This document shows, piece by piece, positions 1 to 6,888 of a stretch of 12,333 nt of DNA. The notes under the pieces were generated by a model, which ran no database searches, was not told where the DNA came from, and worked only from the letters and a program-made list of their open reading frames with translations. Origin of the DNA: an uncultured Acidimicrobiaceae bacterium (GTDB taxonomy: Bacteria > Actinomycetota > Acidimicrobiia > Acidimicrobiales > Microtrichaceae). The stretch spans positions 1 through 12,333 of the forward strand of contig CALMLJ010000105.1 in NCBI GenBank assembly GCA_937868025.1, in the 5' to 3' direction. A program made the position numbers and the translations under genes. Position 1 is the stretch's first letter; each line of letters opens with the position of its first letter.

Positions 1-22
1 GGCGCAATGTGTGCTTCTTCAC
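1..22 (-). CDS. Start of an unidentified gene, cut by the left edge
   Basis: Only seven codons are inside the window. Read on the minus strand from a GTG at 22-20 they give M-K-K-H-T-L-R. The case for a real start is the context: the purine run GGGAGGGG (35-28) lies 5 nt before the GTG, an excellent ribosome binding site, and a well-formed promoter lies at 92-120 with the same -35 hexamer and spacer as the promoter of exported protein A. A start with two lysines would suit a signal peptide, and the two genes upstream on this strand both encode exported proteins, so a third exported protein is possible. That is inference; the product cannot be named from seven residues. Confidence 0.5.
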
Positions 23-27
23 GAAAT

Positions 28-35
28 CCCCTCCC
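28..35 (-). promoter_or_regulatory. Strong ribosome binding site for the left-edge gene
   Basis: The minus strand reads GGGAGGGG followed by ATTTC and a GTG start at 22-20. The GGAGG core sits 7 nt from the start codon, which is optimal spacing. It is the best Shine-Dalgarno sequence in the window, and it decides that a gene begins here although only seven of its codons can be seen. Confidence 0.55.
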
Positions 36-91
36 AGGAACAACTGGCGGTCCGCGCGGCGATCCCCCGCAGCCGGTAACCCAGACCCATC

Positions 92-120
92 GTTCTAACG
101 CACCCGTTCCCTCATGTCGA
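92..120 (-). promoter_or_regulatory. Predicted housekeeping-sigma promoter for the left-edge gene
   Basis: On the minus strand the -35 hexamer TCGACA (120-115) and the -10 hexamer TAGAAC (97-92) are separated by exactly 17 bp. They match the TTGACA/TATAAT consensus at 5 of 6 and 4 of 6 positions. The transcript would start near 85, leaving a leader of about 60 nt before the GTG at 22. The -35 hexamer and spacer length are the same as in the promoter of exported protein A (1945-1973). The rest of 23-176 shows no other coding signal. Confidence 0.5.
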
Positions 121-146
121 GTAATCACACCACATGTCGTTCGACG

Positions 147-164
147 CCTCGGGGCCGGGCGAGG
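147..164 (-). terminator. Weak hairpin after exported protein A
   Basis: A CCTCG/CGAGG inverted repeat with an 8-nt GC-rich loop begins 13 nt after the stop codon of exported protein A on the minus strand. The stem is only 5 bp and no T-run follows, so it may be a minor terminator or chance in GC-rich DNA. A separate promoter follows at 92-120, which makes a transcript boundary here plausible. Confidence 0.25.
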
Positions 165-176
165 GCTGAGGGCGGC

Positions 177-1937
177 TCAGCCGGCGAAGGTCGGCGTCGA
201 TGCCACGCGCGTTGCCCCCCGAGCCTGGGTACCGGCCGTCACGTTGGTACCGGCCACGACGGGCGCCGATCCGCCGCCGGTGACGACGAACTGCACCACA
301 CCCTGGGAGCACAGCGGGCCGGTCGACGAGTCGGCGATCGGCGACTCGCCGGTGGTCGACGTGCCGGTGACGGGCTGCTTCGGGAACAAGCCGGTGATGA
401 AGTCGAGGATGCCCTGGATGTCGATGCCCTGGATCACGTCGTACTGCACCCGGGCCCAGAACTGGGTCCAGAACTGATCGGCCGTGATGGTCTGGGCCAC
501 GAGCTGATTGAACGATTCCTCCACCGTCGGCGGCACGGACCCGCCGCCGGCACTGATGCCCCCGGCCGCGGCGAGCACGACGTCGAGCCCCTCGCTCGGG
601 AGCCAGGTGTTCCACTGGCCGACCGACACCTGGCCGACGTCGGCGGTTCCGAGCGCCTTGCCGAACGTCAGGATGTAGGGGGCCGACAGATCGGTGGCCG
701 ACGCCGGCCCGCCCGAGACGGTGACGTCGCCGGGTTCGATGTTCGGCAACGCCTCGAGCGCGGCCTGGATCGTCGCCGCTGACGGCGGAGCGAACCGGCC
801 ACCGAGGATGTTGAGCGCGCGGGACGCGTCGTCGCCGGGCACGAACGGGAAGGTCGTGACGTTCCCGAAGAAGTCCACGTCCACGAAGCTCGTGACGATC
901 GGTGCCGTCTCCTGGCCCCCGAACTTCAGCGTGAAGAACAGCGGGTGGACGTTCGGGAAGTCGCGGGAGTACGCGAGGTCGGCGAACGTGAACGTCTGCA
1001 CCTCGTTGACCCCGGGGGAACCCTTGACCGTGCGGGGTGCACCGCACACCTCGAACGTGACGTCGTAGTTGCCGTTCGCCGTGGGCGCCGTGAAGTTCAG
1101 CACCCGGTCGGTGAGCGACGCCGTGCCCCCGGTGGCCGTGCCGACCAACTTGAGGGAGGTCCAGGTGATGGGGTTGCCCTCGTCGGGAGTGACGCGGCCG
1201 CCGTTGTCGAGATCCACCGACGTGTTCGAACCGGCCGCAGCCGGGACCACGATCGGGTTGGGGGTGATGACCGGCGAGCCCGGGGGTCGGACCGCGGTCG
1301 ACCCGAGGAGTCCGGTGGCCGTGCACGCGACCGTGATCGTGCCGATCTTGGCCACCCCGGAGACCTCGCCGTTCACGACGACGGACAACTTCGTCGCCCC
1401 CGGCCGGTAGTAGACGAGGCCCGACGAGGTGGGGGTGACCTTGCCGGTGATCGCCTGCTGCACCGTCACCGGCGAGGCGCCGAGGGTGACGTCGATGCTC
1501 GACGTCGTGCCGGTCACGGTGCCAGTGGCGGCACCACTGAGATCGATGCCGAACGAGGCGTTCTCCACCTTCAGCGTCGTGACCTTCAGGAGATCCTTCG
1601 CACTCTTCACGAGCGAGTCCGGCAGCGAGATCTTGTACGCGAAGCCCACGTCGTAGGCGCCGCTGCCGGTCTTCACCGATGACGGCGCCGTCACCGAGAC
1701 GTCGACGGGGAGCGCGAGTTCGGCGCTGCCCCCGAGCGTGGCGAGGAGGCCGAGGAGCTCCTTGGACGACTTCTTGGCGCCGCTGACCTCGCCGGCCTGG
1801 TCGCCCTCGATCCCCTTGCACGTGAAGTTGGCGGTCGCGGCACCGGCGGTGGTGGAGGTACCACCCCATCCGAGGGTGCCGGCGGCAACGACGGCGGCCA
1901 GTGCGATGGCGATGCGACGAGTCTGGGGAAGCTGCAT
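177..1937 (-). CDS. Exported protein A, paralogue of the neighbouring protein B, function unknown
   Basis: This is a 586-residue protein with a Sec signal peptide: Q-L-P-Q-T-R-R, a hydrophobic stretch at about 9-22, then Ala-rich sequence ending near AGAATA (31-36). No lipobox precedes the first cysteine, so it is probably a secreted or surface protein rather than a lipoprotein. Four cysteines (40, 205, 298, 543) match those of protein B in position. Residues 37-210 form a first domain; from memory its Cys-rich, beta-like pattern recalls the actinobacterial DUF6801 family, which is a guess. Residues 389-439 hold an IQAALEALPNI motif followed by a glycine-rich beta-like stretch that B also has. 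The start is the ATG at 1937: it begins the signal peptide directly, and a promoter lies at the right distance for a leaderless message. An in-frame TTG at 1988 would put 17 polar residues ahead of it. No enzyme motif was seen. The coding region is solid; the function is unknown. Confidence 0.85.
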   Translation of the reverse strand: MQLPQTRRIAIALAAVVAAGTLGWGGTSTTAGAATANFTCKGIEGDQAGEVSGAKKSSKELLGLLATLGGSAELALPVDVSVTAPSSVKTGSGAYDVGFAYKISLPDSLVKSAKDLLKVTTLKVENASFGIDLSGAATGTVTGTTSSIDVTLGASPVTVQQAITGKVTPTSSGLVYYRPGATKLSVVVNGEVSGVAKIGTITVACTATGLLGSTAVRPPGSPVITPNPIVVPAAAGSNTSVDLDNGGRVTPDEGNPITWTSLKLVGTATGGTASLTDRVLNFTAPTANGNYDVTFEVCGAPRTVKGSPGVNEVQTFTFADLAYSRDFPNVHPLFFTLKFGGQETAPIVTSFVDVDFFGNVTTFPFVPGDDASRALNILGGRFAPPSAATIQAALEALPNIEPGDVTVSGGPASATDLSAPYILTFGKALGTADVGQVSVGQWNTWLPSEGLDVVLAAAGGISAGGGSVPPTVEESFNQLVAQTITADQFWTQFWARVQYDVIQGIDIQGILDFITGLFPKQPVTGTSTTGESPIADSSTGPLCSQGVVQFVVTGGGSAPVVAGTNVTAGTQARGATRVASTPTFAG

Positions 1938-1973
1938 GTCGGTCGTTGTACCGACCGGTCCCAGGGCTGTCGA
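1938..1973 (-). promoter_or_regulatory. Predicted promoter of exported protein A, leaderless arrangement
   Basis: The minus strand has TCGACA (1973-1968, 5 of 6 to the -35 consensus), a 17-bp spacer, TACAAC (1950-1945, 4 of 6 to the -10 consensus) and then 7 nt before the ATG at 1937. Transcription would begin at or next to the A of the start codon, so the message would have no leader. No Shine-Dalgarno sequence is present upstream of that ATG, which agrees. Leaderless messages are common in actinobacteria. Confidence 0.55.
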
Positions 1974-2057
1974 TGCCTTTCGACCCAATCCACGTCGGAG
2001 GGGCCGAATGGCCTACCTCGGTGCGGTCACGATGGGCCGAACGGCCCTCTGGACGCG

Positions 2058-2089
2058 ACGAAGGGGACGACCGGAGCCGTCCCCTTCGT
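2058..2089 (-). terminator. Perfect 12-bp hairpin between exported proteins B and A
   Basis: The arms ACGAAGGGGACG (2058-2069) and CGTCCCCTTCGT (2078-2089) are perfectly complementary around the 8-nt loop ACCGGAGC. On the minus strand the hairpin starts 30 nt after the stop codon of protein B and ends about 85 nt before the promoter of protein A. No T-run follows, as is usual for hairpin terminators in high-GC actinobacteria. It would end, or protect the 3' end of, the haem-lnt-B transcript. It is the strongest stem I found in the window. The rest of 1974-2119 holds no gene; two smaller GGCC-GAA repeats lie at 2001-2013 and 2034-2047. Confidence 0.65.
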
Positions 2090-2119
2090 TCGATGCGGTG
2101 CGGTTCGAGACCGCCCCGA

Positions 2120-3892
2120 TCACTTCTTCTTGGCGGTGGTGGTGGCCTTCACGGCGACCTTCTTGCACACCTTCTTCTTGATGTACTTGCCCTTCGACTT
2201 CACCCGGACGTACGAGCACTTGGTCACGGTGCGGGTCTGGGTGGCGCCGAGCACCTGGGTGTCGAACGGGTTCGGGATCACGAAGTAGCCGATGGTGAAG
2301 GCCGTGCAGAGCGGACCGGTCTCGGTCTGCGGGACGGTGGCCTTGCCGTCGGTGGTGATGACGACCTCGGGGCTCTTGGGGAACAGCGCCGTGAGCGCCG
2401 TGATCGTCGCCGGGCTGGTGGCGCCGGCGATGATGTCGTTCTTCAAGAGGCCGAGGCGACCGTCGAGCCACTGCTGGAGGGTGATCTGGCCCGATGCGAG
2501 CTTCGCGTCGAGCGAGGCGATGGTCTCGACCGGCGGTGCCGTCGTGGTGGGCGTACCCGGAGCCGGCTCGGCCGGCTTGAGCGCACCGATGACCTGCTGG
2601 AGGCCGTCGGCGGGCAGCCAGCTGAGGAAGTCGACGACCTCGACCTTGGGCTGCTCGCTCTTGCCGAGGGCGCCGACCAGGGTGATCGTCCACGGGCCGC
2701 TGCCGGTCACCTGCACGTTGCCCTTGCCGATCGTCGGCAGCGACTCGAGCGCGGCCTGGATCGTGCCAGCGGCGGGCGGGGTGTACTTGGCGAGGAACTG
2801 GTCGACGAAGCCCAACAGGTTGGCGTTGGTCGGCGACGGCGTGCCGAGGAACGATGCCAGCGAGATCGGAGCGGTCTTCGCACCCTTGAACTGGAGCGAC
2901 ATCGCGATCGGGTGCGGGTTGATGAACGTGTCGGTCACCGTCGGCGGGATGCTCAGTGACTGGACCGTGTTCACGCCGGGCACCTCGGGCACGGTCTTGG
3001 ACGCCGCGCACACCGAGTACTGGGCGTTGTAGAGACCGGGCTCGCGGGGAGCGAGGAAGAAGGCTGCGCCGCCACCGACAGCGGAGTAGCCGCCGTTGGG
3101 CGCCTGGCTCGTGAGGGCGAGCGAATCGGACGTGATGGGGTTGCCGTTGTCGGGCGTCACGTCCTTGCCGATGAGCGGGCGGCCGACCACGGTGGCGGTG
3201 TAGGCCACCTGGTAGAGCGGCTGGGTCACGTTCGGCGAGCCGGGGATCTGGACGGCCGTCGTGGCGAACTCCTTGGAGCCGCCGCAGGTCACCGTGAGGG
3301 AGTTGATCTTGACGCCCGCCACCTCGGCGTTGATCTCGATCGTCATCTTGGTGTTGCTGCTGGGCTTGTAGATGATCGCGCCCGACCGCTTGGGCTCGAC
3401 GCTGCCGCTGATGCGCTGCTTGATCGTCACCGGGTTCTGGTTGAGATCGACGCTGAGCTCGGGGAGCGACGTCGACAGGTCGGCGTCGGCGGCGCCGGAG
3501 GCCGCGATGGCGAACGTGGCGTTCTTGACCTTCACCGAGCTGAGCTTCAGCAGGTCCTTCGCCGGCTTGACGACCGAGTCCGGGAGCGTGATCGTCAGGT
3601 CGAAGTCGGCCTTGAACGCGCCGGAACCGGGGGTCGCCTTGGCCGGGGCGTTGGTGGTGATGTCGACCGAGAAGGTCAGACCGGAACCACCACCGGGGCT
3701 GAGGGTCGACAGGAGGCCGAGTGTGGCCTTCGAATCGCCCAGCGACGAAGCGTTGTCACCGGTGATGCCCTGGCAGACCAGATCGACCTGCGTGGCACCG
3801 GCGACCACTGGTGTCGCGACCTCCAGGCCGACGGCAGCCACCGCTGCTGTGAGGCCGATCGCGACCCAACGTTTGACACTTCTCATCATCAT
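2120..3892 (-). CDS. Exported protein B with Lys-rich C-terminal tail, function unknown
   Basis: The 590-residue product opens M-M-M-R-S-V-K-R, followed by a hydrophobic segment (about 9-22) and an Ala-rich cleavage region near 31-34, a Sec signal peptide. Cysteines 40, 203, 295 and 529 correspond to the four of protein A. Shared landmarks are SGAF/SGAY near 90, LPDSxVKxAKDLLK near 103-116, PGVN near 305, IQAALE near 378 and TGPLC near 525-529. Residues 437-460 are Pro/Thr/Ala-rich and look like a linker. The last 34 residues, absent from A, contain 13 lysines and two further cysteines (559, 576), suggesting a basic anchor that binds acidic wall polymer or the cell surface (inference). The start is the first ATG, with GAGGG (3904-3900) 7 nt upstream. 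This ATG overlaps the lnt stop as ATGA, so translation is probably coupled to lnt. No catalytic motif was found. Confidence 0.87.
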   Translation of the reverse strand: MMMRSVKRWVAIGLTAAVAAVGLEVATPVVAGATQVDLVCQGITGDNASSLGDSKATLGLLSTLSPGGGSGLTFSVDITTNAPAKATPGSGAFKADFDLTITLPDSVVKPAKDLLKLSSVKVKNATFAIAASGAADADLSTSLPELSVDLNQNPVTIKQRISGSVEPKRSGAIIYKPSSNTKMTIEINAEVAGVKINSLTVTCGGSKEFATTAVQIPGSPNVTQPLYQVAYTATVVGRPLIGKDVTPDNGNPITSDSLALTSQAPNGGYSAVGGGAAFFLAPREPGLYNAQYSVCAASKTVPEVPGVNTVQSLSIPPTVTDTFINPHPIAMSLQFKGAKTAPISLASFLGTPSPTNANLLGFVDQFLAKYTPPAAGTIQAALESLPTIGKGNVQVTGSGPWTITLVGALGKSEQPKVEVVDFLSWLPADGLQQVIGALKPAEPAPGTPTTTAPPVETIASLDAKLASGQITLQQWLDGRLGLLKNDIIAGATSPATITALTALFPKSPEVVITTDGKATVPQTETGPLCTAFTIGYFVIPNPFDTQVLGATQTRTVTKCSYVRVKSKGKYIKKKVCKKVAVKATTTAKKK

Positions 3893-5529
3893 CCCCCATC
3901 CCTCAATGGTCGGTCAGTATCGTCTCGGTGAGGCTGCGCGTTCGCGTCCTCGACGACCTGAATACTGGCAACGTAGTCCCCAGGATCACGAACCGCCATA
4001 CCCCGATCAATGCTTTTCGTGACATTTTGTTCGCGATCGGAGCGCCGTTGGAGCACCCACGCGACGGCGAGGGCGACCATCGCCAGGCCGAGTGCGGGTG
4101 CTTCGCCCCAGATCATCGCCAGGGTCCGGCCGTCACGGAGTTCGACCTGCTGTTGCAGGACCCGGGCCTCACGCATGCCGGACCGTTGCTCGACCGTGCC
4201 CCGGGGATCGATGATCGCGCTGAACCCGGTCGGCGCCGCCTGCAGGACCCAGCGGCCGCTCTCGACGGCCCGCAGCGTCGACGACGCGATCTGCTGCGTC
4301 TGCACCTGCGTGAGCCAGTAGCTCGACCCATTGGTCGGGTTGAGCACGATCTGCGCGTCGTGGTGGAGCGCCTCGCGGACGCGCCGCGGAAAGAACGTCT
4401 CCCACGAGATCACGACCCCGAGCGGACCGAGGCTCGTGTCGAGCACGGCCGGACCGGTGCCCTCCACGTCGTCGCGAGGCGGGAGGATGTCCTTCGCCAG
4501 CGGGTCGAGCAGGAACCGCATCGGGACATATTCGCCGTAGGGAACCCGGCGAACCTTGTCGTATCGGCCCTCGAGCCCACCGTCGGGGCTGATGGCCACC
4601 GCGAAGTTCCAGAAGTGCTCGCGGCTGCCCCGGTCCTCGACCACCCCGGCGACGACGGTCGCGTGGAGCGAGGTCGCGACGTTCGTGAGTCGTTGCTCCT
4701 CGTAGGACCCTCGGTACTCCCCGTTGATGTTGACGATGTTCTCCGGGAGGAGCACCAGGTCGACGGGTGTCTTCACCGTCGCCGCCGTGTTCATGTGGCG
4801 GTCGAGGACGAGCCCGGACTCGTTGCCGGTGGAGCGGGTCTGCTGCTCACCGCCGCCCTGCACCGTCGCCGCGACGATGGTGCGGACACGGTGGCCGTCG
4901 GGCGCGACCACCCCGCCGATGGCGACCGCCACGACCGCCACGAGCGCGATCGCGCCACCCAGTCGAGCGCGTGCACTGCCCGGCTCGCCGGCCGGGCGAC
5001 CGACAAGCGCCGCCACCGCTGCGCCGACGACCGCTACCGCTCCGGACACGGCCAGCGTTCCGCCCACCCGCGCCACCGGGAGGAGGGGGCCGCGGGCCTG
5101 GGTGTACGCAAGCATCGACAGCGGGACACCGCCGAACGGTGCGTGCCAGCGGAACCACTCCCCGAGGACGATGGCGCCGGGGAGGGCGAGCGCCGCGTGG
5201 CGCGGCGGGCAGCACGCCGACAGGACCCCGAAGACGAGCGGGAACCAGATGGCCACGCCGACCGGCCACCCCACCGGGGAGAACTTCACCATCCACAGCG
5301 TCGACGGGAGGTACCAGCCCTGGCCGACGAGGACGCCGACCCAGAACCGCTGCTTCCACGTACGGTCGGCGAGCAGCAACGCCCACAGGCCGACGCCGAG
5401 GAAGGCCAGCGGCCACCACCCCCACGGGGGCATGGCGGCGCAGCTCAGGAGGCCGGCGAGGACCGCGAGCCCGCGGCGGGCCCAGCGGCCCGTCGGCAGG
5501 GAGGGGGTGAAGTGCACGGCGGTCAGCAT
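3889..5529 (-). CDS. lnt: Apolipoprotein N-acyltransferase (Lnt) with Ser in place of the catalytic Cys
   Basis: Lnt adds the third acyl chain to the N-terminal cysteine of diacylated lipoproteins at the outer face of the cytoplasmic membrane, using phospholipid as donor. The 546 residues begin with several hydrophobic membrane segments (about 19-206), followed by a nitrilase-like domain (about 215-460), a last membrane segment (about 470-494) and a charged tail of 52 residues. The catalytic Glu is E263 (LLPEN). The Lys is K325 in YDKVRR, with E333 in the conserved GEYVP. The third triad position reads VVISWE, so the nucleophile is S375 (codon 4405-4407, TCG) where E. coli has C387. Spacings agree with E. 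coli (E267, K335, C387). The start is the ATG at 5529, 24 nt after the hemY stop, without a clear Shine-Dalgarno. The tail-coding DNA (about 3960-4030) is visibly less GC-rich. The family call is secure; the activity of the Ser form is less so. Confidence 0.93.
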   Translation of the reverse strand: MLTAVHFTPSLPTGRWARRGLAVLAGLLSCAAMPPWGWWPLAFLGVGLWALLLADRTWKQRFWVGVLVGQGWYLPSTLWMVKFSPVGWPVGVAIWFPLVFGVLSACCPPRHAALALPGAIVLGEWFRWHAPFGGVPLSMLAYTQARGPLLPVARVGGTLAVSGAVAVVGAAVAALVGRPAGEPGSARARLGGAIALVAVVAVAIGGVVAPDGHRVRTIVAATVQGGGEQQTRSTGNESGLVLDRHMNTAATVKTPVDLVLLPENIVNINGEYRGSYEEQRLTNVATSLHATVVAGVVEDRGSREHFWNFAVAISPDGGLEGRYDKVRRVPYGEYVPMRFLLDPLAKDILPPRDDVEGTGPAVLDTSLGPLGVVISWETFFPRRVREALHHDAQIVLNPTNGSSYWLTQVQTQQIASSTLRAVESGRWVLQAAPTGFSAIIDPRGTVEQRSGMREARVLQQQVELRDGRTLAMIWGEAPALGLAMVALAVAWVLQRRSDREQNVTKSIDRGMAVRDPGDYVASIQVVEDANAQPHRDDTDRPLRDGG

Positions 5530-5553
5530 CGCACGTCGGTCGGGGACGGATCG

Positions 5554-6888
5554 TCAGCCGGCGTCGGCCAGCCGTACCCGGAGCGCGGCGGCGGCGGCGC
5601 GCGCTTCGCGGATGCACGCCGGAATTCCCACACCCCGGTGCGCCATGCCGCAGACCGCGAGGTCGGGCGCGTCGGCTGCCAGGGCCGTTTCCAGCGAGGC
5701 GATGCGGTCGAGGTGGCCCACCGCGTACTGCGGGAACCCGTCGCGGTAACGGCTGATCCGGTGCTCCACGGGCTCTGCCCGGATCCCCATCGTGGTGCCG
5801 AGATCGGCGGCGATCCGGGCGAGCACCTCCTCGTCGTCGAGCTCGATCGGTTCGTGGTCCTCGGAGTGGCCCATCGACACCCTGAGGATGACCGGGTCAC
5901 CGGCGAGGCGGTCCCACTTGGTCGACGACCACGACGCCGCGGTGACGGTGAGACCGGCATCGCGGGGGACGAGGAACCCGGTCGCGTCGAGATCGCCGGG
6001 GATGTCGCACCGGCGGAAGGCGAGTGTCGTGAACACGACCGATGCGAACTCGATGCCGGCCAGTGTCTCGGCGGCCCGGGGCGACCGGCCCGCGACGAGG
6101 CGGGCCGACACGTCGGCAGGAGTGGTCAGCACGATCCCGTCGGCTACGGGCAGTCCGTCGACGGGAGCACCCAACCGGAACTCGACGCCACGCTCTTCGA
6201 GGCGGACGGCCAGGAGATCGATGAGTTCGCCCATCCCGTTCGGCGGGGCGGCGAAGACCGGTTCGGCCGAGCCGGCGGCGCCCTGCAGCGACTCGGCCAG
6301 CGCGACGGTGAGCGACGTCGACCGGTGTGCGGCGGCAGCCAGCTGGGGCACCGCCGCGTCGAGGCTCATCGTGTCGATCGAGCCGGCCGCGATACCGCCG
6401 AGCAGGGGCCCGACCAGTCGCTGCGCGACCTCCTTGCCGTACCGCCGACTGATCAACGCCCCGATCGTCGTGTCGCCCACGAGGGGCTCGCCCTCGAGGT
6501 CGGGTTCGGTTCGGGCCCGGGCGAGTCCCCAGTGCGTGAGGATTCCCGACTCGGCCAGCTCGTCGAAACGTGCGGGGACCCCGAGCACGAGCCCTCCCGG
6601 CAGTGGACGCAACTCGCCGTCGATCCACACGCACGCCGTGCCGTGCGCCGGGGCGATCAAGCCCTCGAGCCCGATCTCGCGACACAGGGCCAGTGCCTCG
6701 GGCATCCGCCGGAGGAACGCGTCGGCGCCCTCGTCGACCGCCCGGCCGGCGAAGGGGGAGGTGCGGATCTTCCCGCCGAGCCGGTCGGTGGCCTCGTGCA
6801 CCGTGACCCGCACGTCCGGGTCCGCCGACAGCTCCCATGCCGCCGCCAGACCGGAGATGCCACCACCGACGACAGCGATGTGCGTCAT
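5554..6888 (-). CDS. hemY: Coproporphyrinogen/protoporphyrinogen oxidase (HemY/HemG, CgoX type)
   Basis: This FAD-dependent oxidase removes six electrons from the porphyrinogen ring using oxygen. In the coproporphyrin-dependent route of actinobacteria and firmicutes the substrate is coproporphyrinogen III. The 444 residues begin with an FAD-binding fold, VVGGGISGLAAAW (6-18), followed by HEATDRLGGKIRT (31-43), the flavin amine-oxidase signature. The C-terminus has the matching FAD-contact region VCGMAHRGVGIPA (412-424). The length is normal for HemY. The ATG at 6888 overlaps the hemH stop as ATGA, implying translational coupling, and lnt follows 24 nt after the stop. Preference for coproporphyrinogen over protoporphyrinogen is inferred from the lineage and from the Bacillus-like ferrochelatase next door; it cannot be read from motifs alone. 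Confidence 0.93.
   Translation of the reverse strand: MTHIAVVGGGISGLAAAWELSADPDVRVTVHEATDRLGGKIRTSPFAGRAVDEGADAFLRRMPEALALCREIGLEGLIAPAHGTACVWIDGELRPLPGGLVLGVPARFDELAESGILTHWGLARARTEPDLEGEPLVGDTTIGALISRRYGKEVAQRLVGPLLGGIAAGSIDTMSLDAAVPQLAAAAHRSTSLTVALAESLQGAAGSAEPVFAAPPNGMGELIDLLAVRLEERGVEFRLGAPVDGLPVADGIVLTTPADVSARLVAGRSPRAAETLAGIEFASVVFTTLAFRRCDIPGDLDATGFLVPRDAGLTVTAASWSSTKWDRLAGDPVILRVSMGHSEDHEPIELDDEEVLARIAADLGTTMGIRAEPVEHRISRYRDGFPQYAVGHLDRIASLETALAADAPDLAVCGMAHRGVGIPACIREARAAAAALRVRLADAG

Noticed and set aside
1818..1830. Lipobox before Cys40 in proteins A and B
   Set aside because: The residues before the cysteine (NFT and DLV) do not fit the lipobox, and the Cys lies after the likely signal-peptidase I site; the cysteines match between paralogues and fit disulfides better.
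112..1869. A 585-codon minus-strand frame overlapping exported protein A
   Set aside because: Its composition is Arg/His/Gly-rich without a signal peptide or motif, while the other frame gives a clear signal peptide and a paralogue of protein B.
1938..1988. Upstream TTG start for exported protein A
   Set aside because: It would place 17 non-hydrophobic residues before the signal peptide, covers the -10 and -35 boxes and has no Shine-Dalgarno sequence.
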